Positions 24,801 through 28,507 of a DNA stretch of 28,507 nucleotides are shown here, piece by piece; within the stretch, counting starts at the first letter, position 1; each line of letters starts with the position of its first letter. The position numbers were made by a program, and so were the translations under genes. Under the pieces are notes generated by a model. It saw only the letters and a list, made by a program, of their open reading frames with translations. It had not been told where the DNA came from and ran no database searches. Origin of the DNA: Lachnospiraceae bacterium (lineage in GTDB: Bacteria; Bacillota; Clostridia; Lachnospirales; Lachnospiraceae); NCBI GenBank assembly GCA_900765975.1, contig CAAFTS010000030.1:1-28507 (forward strand), given 5' to 3'.

Positions 24801-27686
24801 CGGTCCTGACACTTCGTCGTTGAAATCCGTACTTGTCATAATCGGATACGGATTTTTCACCCAGTTATCCGGATTTGTCAAATCCGCATCTGCCTTACCG
24901 GTCAGAAGTCCGATACAATATTCAGAGCCTGTTCCGGAAGCAGAATACGCGAGATATACATTTCCGTTTTTCTGAATAACTGCCGGTCCTTCATTTACAC
25001 GATAACGAACATTTTCCCAGAAATACTCCGGAACTGTAATAACAGATGCCTTACTTGTAAGCTGTGTCGGGTTGCTTGGGTCAATGGTTGCAATATACAA
25101 ACTTGAAATTCCTTCTGGATTAGCACTGTTTCTTGTAAAGTCTGCCCAACACAAATAATGATTTCCTCCTGCTTCAAAATAGGTCATATCAAGAGACATT
25201 GCATTCAGACAGTTTGCTTCATCACCTGCCATTGCCTTTACATCTCCTGCCATTTCCCAGCTTTCCGGATTCATCATATCCTCAGCATTTGTACATTTCA
25301 CCATAAACGGACGGATATTAAATGTTGTGCCTGTTCCTTTGTTAATGCCAGCTGTACTTAAGAAATACCAGCTTCCACCAATTTTATGAAGTTCCGGTGC
25401 CCAGATAAACCGTCCTCTTTCCGGATCCTCTTTTTCATCCCAGATTGTTACTTCCTCTGCTTCTGCAAGTCCTGCAATTGTCTTTGCTCTTCGAAGAATC
25501 AATCTGTCATAGCCATCAGCATCTCCACTTCCTACCATTGGATAAGAAGAAGTAAAATAATAATAACCATCATCTTCATTATAAATAATGTGCGGATCAG
25601 CTCTCTCCGGAATTAACGGTGCTTCTGCATCTGTATATTTTGTTCCAATAGTTCCTTCTACGGTATAGGTTCCCGGTCTGCTTGTATCAATTTTTGAAAT
25701 TGCATCTGCATCCCATGTAATTCCATATGTCTTTTCTGTCCCATCAGAGTATGTTGCTGTCGCTGTTCCTTCTGCCATTTCTGCAACTTTTTCCACTGAT
25801 AGTTCTGCACCTTTTTCAACTGAAACATCCTTTTTAGAAATTTTAAGTTCTGTATTATAAGGATTTATGAACTTTTCTGCCAGTCTTTCATATTCCGCTT
25901 TTGTAAGCGCTTCTCCCTCTGCCCAAACTGCATCTGCCGGAGCATTTTCAATCTGAGCGATTTCATAAGAAGAAACTCCTTTGTTCTCAAAGTTCGTAAA
26001 ATCAGTAGTTATTAGAAGTGTTACAGTGCTTCCGGATTTTACAAACAATTTGTATACCTTTTCTGCACTATCATACACGCATGTCATTTCCTCAATTTTA
26101 CTGATGCCCGGAAGAGCCATGCTTTTCTGATTTTCATAAGTTGTCAAATCCTTAGAGTCATATAGAAGAACTGTACCACTGCCACCATCAGATGCAATCA
26201 TTCCAAATGTTTTATCTGCTTTACGGAAAATAGTTGGCGCTACATATTTCTTTGCTCCAACAGAAGAATAAAGGATCGGCTGATCTTTATGAATGGCTTT
26301 ATAACCTTCTTTCCCTTCGACAGCCATTTTCATACCACCCTGTAATCCATATCCTTCTGATTCAATATTAGATGGAGCTTTATTACTTACGTAAGTCACA
26401 ATGTCATTTCCTTTTGCGATGACTGTAAGTGGAAATGCTTTCTCGCCATCCTTTTTCGCACCATCTACCTTAATAGTTGCGGTTAATGTAACCTCAGCGT
26501 CTTTTTCACCTCTGGTAACAACTGCTGTATTGTTTTTAACTACAATTGCATCTCCTTTTGTCACCTTCCATGTTACTTTCGCATCTCCAACCTTAACAGG
26601 AAGTGCAAAATTTTCTGAAACAAATCCTGCGTTCAGCGTAAGTTCGTTTGTGTAAGTAACCACGTCCTCATCCGGATTTTTGGCCTTAACTACAATCGTA
26701 AATTCTTTTGTAACTTCAACCTCACCACTTTTTATTGTAGCGGTCATTGTAACGGATTGATCTTTATCTCCCCTTGTTATTGTACCATCTTCCTTCATAA
26801 CATCAGGATTTCCAGAAGTCCATGTAATCTCTGTCAACCCGCTTCCACCTTTTGTCGGAAGCGTAAGTGATCGATCTGTTTCAGTAGGTAATGTTAATGC
26901 TTCCTTATCAAATGCTAATACATATTCTGCATACTGCTGTGTAATCTGATCACCATTAAGAGCCTCTCCATAAACACGGAAATTATCAATTAAACCTTTT
27001 CCATATTCTCCTCGTCCCCAGTTAGCTTTTCCCAACTGCAGAACACTGTGATCTCCAAGAATATCTGTAAGCGCAAATGCACTTGCCTGTCTGTTAATCT
27101 CCTGCCCGTCTATATAGATAATAGTTTCATCTTCTGTATGTACAACATCTACATGCACCCACTTATTATCATATGCACTAATGTTAGCTCTTGCACTCGC
27201 CGGTCTTGCGCCTCCATTAAAACGCTCTGCAACAATATAGTCTTTATCCGCTCCAGGATTATGAACGGTTCCAATATAATGTTCATTCATATACGTTGTT
27301 TCACTGGTATCTCTAGCTGCAAAAAATCCCCAGTTTACATGATTCTTTGGCATTTTCGCATCATAGGAAATTGTCAGTTCTGTCTTCCCCGTCAGAAGGC
27401 TCCCACCATTCTCATCCGTGATATTCAGCCATTGTCCATTTCCATTCAAAGACAATGCCTTTCCTCCTCCGGCATGACTATCTGCCAGATCATACGTTCC
27501 GGTTGCATTCGCTGTATCTGTTTCAATTTTTTGATTTGCCTGAAGCCCTTCAAAATCGAAGTTCACCAGCGGATTCGGCATATCAGCTGCTTCAACTTCT
27601 GCCAACTCTCCAACACTCGGAGGCAGCATTCCTGCAAGCATAGCAGACATTGTCAGCAAAGCAATCCCTTTTTTTGTCTTTCTCAT
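21858..27686 (-). CDS. giant cell-wall GH43 enzyme with two catalytic propellers
   Basis: A 1942-residue secreted protein. Order: signal peptide (1-34), LamG (38-250), two Ig-like repeats (255-428), a short degenerate propeller-like stretch (440-610), Ig-like (615-682), a first complete GH43 (690-1020), LamG (1055-1258), Ig-like (1275-1372), a second GH43 (1378-1706), FIVAR-like helices (1718-1785), Ig-like group 3 (1792-1870), a Gly/Pro/Asn-rich wall linker, VQTGD (1907-1911), membrane helix and charged tail. GH43-1 has D697 (ERADPHII), D833 and E899 (VNEGPAV) and resembles exo-1,5-arabinofuranosidases. GH43-2 has D1433 (LRDHFI), D1581 and E1635 (AVEGPIIFK). AAAGGGG precedes the ATG. Two activities on one wall-bound chain suggest joint attack on branched arabinan (inference). 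Confidence 0.88.
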   Translation of the reverse strand: MRKTKKGIALLTMSAMLAGMLPPSVGELAEVEAADMPNPLVNFDFEGLQANQKIETDTANATGTYDLADSHAGGGKALSLNGNGQWLNITDENGGSLLTGKTELTISYDAKMPKNHVNWGFFAARDTSETTYMNEHYIGTVHNPGADKDYIVAERFNGGARPASARANISAYDNKWVHVDVVHTEDETIIYIDGQEINRQASAFALTDILGDHSVLQLGKANWGRGEYGKGLIDNFRVYGEALNGDQITQQYAEYVLAFDKEALTLPTETDRSLTLPTKGGSGLTEITWTSGNPDVMKEDGTITRGDKDQSVTMTATIKSGEVEVTKEFTIVVKAKNPDEDVVTYTNELTLNAGFVSENFALPVKVGDAKVTWKVTKGDAIVVKNNTAVVTRGEKDAEVTLTATIKVDGAKKDGEKAFPLTVIAKGNDIVTYVSNKAPSNIESEGYGLQGGMKMAVEGKEGYKAIHKDQPILYSSVGAKKYVAPTIFRKADKTFGMIASDGGSGTVLLYDSKDLTTYENQKSMALPGISKIEEMTCVYDSAEKVYKLFVKSGSTVTLLITTDFTNFENKGVSSYEIAQIENAPADAVWAEGEALTKAEYERLAEKFINPYNTELKISKKDVSVEKGAELSVEKVAEMAEGTATATYSDGTEKTYGITWDADAISKIDTSRPGTYTVEGTIGTKYTDAEAPLIPERADPHIIYNEDDGYYYFTSSYPMVGSGDADGYDRLILRRAKTIAGLAEAEEVTIWDEKEDPERGRFIWAPELHKIGGSWYFLSTAGINKGTGTTFNIRPFMVKCTNAEDMMNPESWEMAGDVKAMAGDEANCLNAMSLDMTYFEAGGNHYLCWADFTRNSANPEGISSLYIATIDPSNPTQLTSKASVITVPEYFWENVRYRVNEGPAVIQKNGNVYLAYSASGTGSEYCIGLLTGKADADLTNPDNWVKNPYPIMTSTDFNDEVSGPGHNSFTVDENGNQIIVYHARPTEAHKGHSGDPLYDPCRHAYIKPVFYDKDGMPILNLSDTEFAKEEKTSIKVTVEGESADTTPALEYKFDEKYNAETGVEDTGKEGTQNATLSEGASYVWDKEYGQVLYLDGDDSVNGHNAFLEFPEGFFDGKDRMTISMDVKEVTRSGNYFTFGVGQDNNKYLMLKVEPNKIKTAISTTSWQNEKQAVKSAVYPNNNRVWQNIKIVVTENSLDVYRDGKKIASNNSTGISMSNLGENLIAYLGKSLYNEETMPTNPDKYFRAYYDNVKVYDWAMTDEEVKNFTKQDETARKEMMGAVELVADSVTIPNQNNIKGNITLPAEKDGVTIKWTSSNEDVISTKTVKNEGYDDTPAGAVTRQNKDTDVTLKAVFSKEGSESVTKTYNVTVKAAAKEVKAEDYVGYLFVRFNGTEENVNQEQTYFSISEDGLNWKNLNGNQPVLPSNIGESGLRDHFIARSPEGDKFYLIATDLSIATNKAGDNHNEGAVDWWGAGGSGSHSIVVWESDDLVNWSEPWLSEIAPENAGCTWAPEFIYDEKTGEYVVYWSATKLEVDENENVTQEFENHAIYYCKTRDFRTFTEPTLYHDGGKDENGKIIKVIDSTMIQDGDTYYRFTKNESIGTIVMDKSDSVLGEFTEIPSKSLTTDLMAQQGAVEGPIIFKMNEKTEDGKDQWCLMVDRFARGQGYYPLITTDLSSGEFRLLGQDEYSFPSDSKFRHGYVMPVTASEYDALQRKWGESDYVSTYLLEQTIADAKAVDGSLYTEETYQALLEALGVAEAALETVQTTAEADAAAAELQMAIDALKPKEEETVTLTGIELKAPAKAEYQTGETLDLTGMTVNAVYSDGVKKDVTKDVTVEGFDNTKAGTQTITVTYTVDGKEYTASFEVVVKDNSGTGGNPGGGNPDGNKPDGSKPNSGMSGGLQSGAVQTGDSSDGILWMVLGLASLLSGTVIMKGFKKNEDV

Positions 27687-27755
27687 AATACCCCTTTCTT
27701 CGGCGATAATTCATTATTTCATAAAGGTAAAGATACGCCGATTATCTTATTTTCA

Positions 27756-27784
27756 AGTATAGGTTTTCTTTTATAAAAGCGGAA
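27756..27784 (-). promoter_or_regulatory. candidate activator-dependent promoter of the GH43 genes
   Basis: On the - strand, TATACT (27761-27756) is a good -10 box about 70 bases before the GH43 start codon. At 17 bases upstream only TTCCGC is found, which is not a usable -35. This pattern is expected when an activator recruits RNA polymerase, and repeats that could bind one lie further upstream. Confidence 0.4.
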
Positions 27785-27844
27785 TTTACTTTTTTACTGT
27801 CTTGTATGATATTTTTATGTTCATTTTTTGAAATAATTTCAATG

Positions 27845-27897
27845 TAGATTTTTTCTGGAAAAAGGTTAGATTTTTTTGAAAAAGGTTAGATTTTTTA
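27845..27897. repeat. tandem repeats upstream of the GH43 promoter, 20-base period
   Basis: Two adjacent copies of GAAAAAGGTTAGATTTTTT start at 27858 and 27878, exactly 20 bases apart. A third partial copy, TAGATTTTTT, starts at 27845. A period of about two helix turns in direct orientation is how AraC-type regulators usually meet DNA. The repeats may be binding sites for the YesN-type regulator encoded at 15962-17581. The repeat is seen directly; the role is inferred. Confidence 0.65.
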
Positions 27898-27904
27898 TTA
27901 TAAC

Positions 27905-27933
27905 TAAAAAAGGTACTTCATTACGAAGCACCT
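27905..27933 (-). terminator. terminator left over downstream of the decayed GH43 gene
   Basis: On the - strand AGGTGCTTC, a 5-base loop and GAAGTACCT (one G-U pair) are followed by TTTTTTAG. It stands 14 bases after the stop of the pseudogene tail at 27947, where the terminator of the intact gene would have been. Confidence 0.75.
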
Positions 27934-27946
27934 CAACCCTATCTTT

Positions 27947-28130
27947 CTATCTTTTTACCTTTCCTTTTCTCAATGTCAATGCCATTGCAGAAACAGAAAT
28001 TCCAACTATTTTCCTTTGAATGATCTTTAAATGCTGCCGGCCCTTCTACTGCCCCATATCGATCCTCGCCGATATGGCTCTGTACTCTTTCCCATTTCTA
28101 ATCTGCAGTATAGGACATATGGTATCTCTA
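27947..28130 (-). pseudogene. remnant of a third GH43 cell-wall enzyme
   Basis: No intact gene lies between the GH43 start (27686) and the tRNA (28236), but two meaningful reading frames do. Reading - strand from about 28097 to 28002, the translation contains KWERVQSHIGEDRYGAVEGP followed by AAFKDHSKENSW. This matches the acid-residue region of the neighbouring GH43 enzymes (GAVEGPIIFK, WVEGPTIFK). A stop codon (28098-28100) interrupts it just upstream. In another frame, 28009 to 27947 reads IVGISVSAMALTLRKGKVKR and stop, which looks like the membrane helix and basic tail of a sortase substrate. The parts between the catalytic region and the tail are deleted, and the gene's front is gone. The similarity was judged by eye, so confidence is moderate. 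Confidence 0.65.
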
Positions 28131-28206
28131 ATGAATACGATAATTTTTTTAAAAAGTAGGTTTTTTTATTATTTTTGACTGGTTTCTAATATTGAAATAT
28201 AAAAAG

Positions 28207-28232
28207 AAAAAGCCTTGATTGTTAGGCTTTTT
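28207..28232 (-). terminator. terminator of the tRNA-Cys gene
   Basis: Perfect 9-base-pair stem AAAAAGCCT / AGGCTTTTT with an 8-base loop, four bases after the tRNA 3' end. On the - strand it ends in a U-run (TTTTTCTTTTT). Confidence 0.88.
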
Positions 28233-28235
28233 AAG

Positions 28236-28307
28236 AGGCGCAGACCGGATTTGAACCGGTGAATCAGGGTGTTGCAGACCCACGCCTTACCACTTGGCTA
28301 CTGCGCC
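28236..28307 (-). tRNA. tRNA-Cys (anticodon GCA)
   Basis: On the - strand the acceptor arms GGCGCAG and CTGCGCC pair perfectly, followed by discriminator base T. The D-arm region is GCCAAGTGGTAAGGC. The anticodon arm GGGTCTGCAACACCC gives loop CTGCAAC with anticodon GCA, and the T arm is ACCGGTTCAAATCCGGT. The length is 72 bases. CCA is not encoded, so it must be added after transcription. The gene stands alone with its own promoter and terminator. Confidence 0.97.
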
Positions 28308-28344
28308 GTATTCGATTTCTATAAATTTGCTCTAAGAGATACAA

Positions 28345-28379
28345 GACTGTTGTCAGTATAGTATATTCCGACAACAGCC
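28345..28379 (-). repeat. inverted repeat in the tRNA-Cys leader
   Basis: GACTGTTGTC (28345-28354) and GACAACAGCC (28370-28379) pair over 10 bases with one wobble position, around a 15-base AT-rich loop. It lies between the -10 box and the mature tRNA. It could fold in the precursor RNA leader or act as a protein site. No U-run follows, so it is not a standard terminator. Confidence 0.55.
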
Positions 28380-28381
28380 TT

Positions 28382-28410
28382 ATTATAACAAACCTCCTCC
28401 GATACGTCAA
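28382..28410 (-). promoter_or_regulatory. sigma-A promoter of tRNA-Cys
   Basis: TTGACG (28410-28405), 17 bases, then TATAAT (28387-28382) on the - strand. This is the best promoter match in the window and places the transcript start near 28375, about 68 bases before the mature tRNA. Confidence 0.85.
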
Positions 28411-28442
28411 TCTTTCTGGATTTTTTATTGTTGTTAACTTAT

Positions 28443-28480
28443 GATAATGTCACCTTAAGATTCTCTTGAGATAGTGTCAC
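28443..28480. repeat. direct repeat at the right edge, possible mobile-element end
   Basis: GATAATGTCAC (28443-28453) and GATAGTGTCAC (28470-28480) are 11-base direct repeats differing at one position, 27 bases apart. CTTAAG lies just after the first copy. Multiple short terminal repeats of this sort occur at the ends of IS21-type elements, but the window stops before any transposase gene could be seen. Confidence 0.35.
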
Positions 28481-28507
28481 TTTTCATTAAACTATAAAAC
28501 TATGAAA

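Noticed and set aside
27048..27776. 242-codon open frame on the + strand opposite the start of the giant GH43 gene.
   Set aside because: Cysteine- and histidine-rich translation typical of an antisense shadow, with no ribosome binding site. The - strand frame encodes a clear signal peptide and LamG module.
1..28507. CRISPR array or phage genes.
   Set aside because: No regularly spaced repeats with variable spacers, and no cas, integrase or phage structural genes seen on either strand.

Overview
The window looks like a chromosomal segment of a low-GC gut Firmicute of the Lachnospiraceae type (Blautia, Mediterraneibacter or Dorea-like). This is inferred from the AT-rich code, strong AGGAGG-type ribosome binding sites, very large modular surface GH43 enzymes ending in a KTGD/QTGD sortase-like tail, and YesM/YesN-type two-component genes. 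No species can be named from the sequence alone. Only azlC and azlD lie on the + strand; every other gene reads on the - strand.

Layout from left to right. (1) 192-1264: an azlCD branched-chain amino-acid exporter pair with its own promoter, ending at a long hairpin shared with the convergent operon. (2) 7828 down to 1372 (- strand): one compact operon made of an ECF transporter S component, a fused double ATPase, an EcfT transmembrane protein, two tandem but diverged DUF62-type S-adenosylmethionine hydrolases, a GNAT acetyltransferase and a GntR/UTRA repressor. A near-consensus sigma-A promoter is flanked by two related palindromes that look like operators for the GntR protein. (3) 14330 down to 8087: a sugar ABC importer in the order of E. 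coli ytfQ-ytfR-ytfT-yjfF, followed by a FucI/AraA-type sugar isomerase and a terminator. (4) 18660 down to 14477: a three-component sugar sensor, consisting of a membrane-anchored YtfQ-like binding protein, a YesN-type AraC response regulator and a YesM-type histidine kinase. (5) 27686 down to 18863: two overlapping genes for giant cell-wall GH43 enzymes with LamG, Ig-like and helical spacer modules. (6) 27947-28130: a decayed fragment of a third GH43 surface enzyme. (7) 28236-28307: tRNA-Cys(GCA) with promoter and terminator. The right edge carries a 27-bp-period repeat that could be the end of a mobile element.

Blocks 3-5 form a coherent arabinan-type utilization locus. The surface GH43 enzymes would release arabinofuranosyl units, the membrane-anchored binding protein would sense the sugar and signal through kinase and regulator, the YtfQRT/YjfF-type importer would take it up, and the isomerase would convert it to a ketose. 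No kinase or epimerase gene to complete the pathway is present in the window. The substrate assignment (arabinose or arabinofuranose) is inference from gene company.

Block 2 is the least explained part. Two SAM-cleaving enzyme paralogs sit in the operon of an ECF vitamin-type transporter with an acetyltransferase and a dedicated repressor. The transported compound cannot be read from the sequence.
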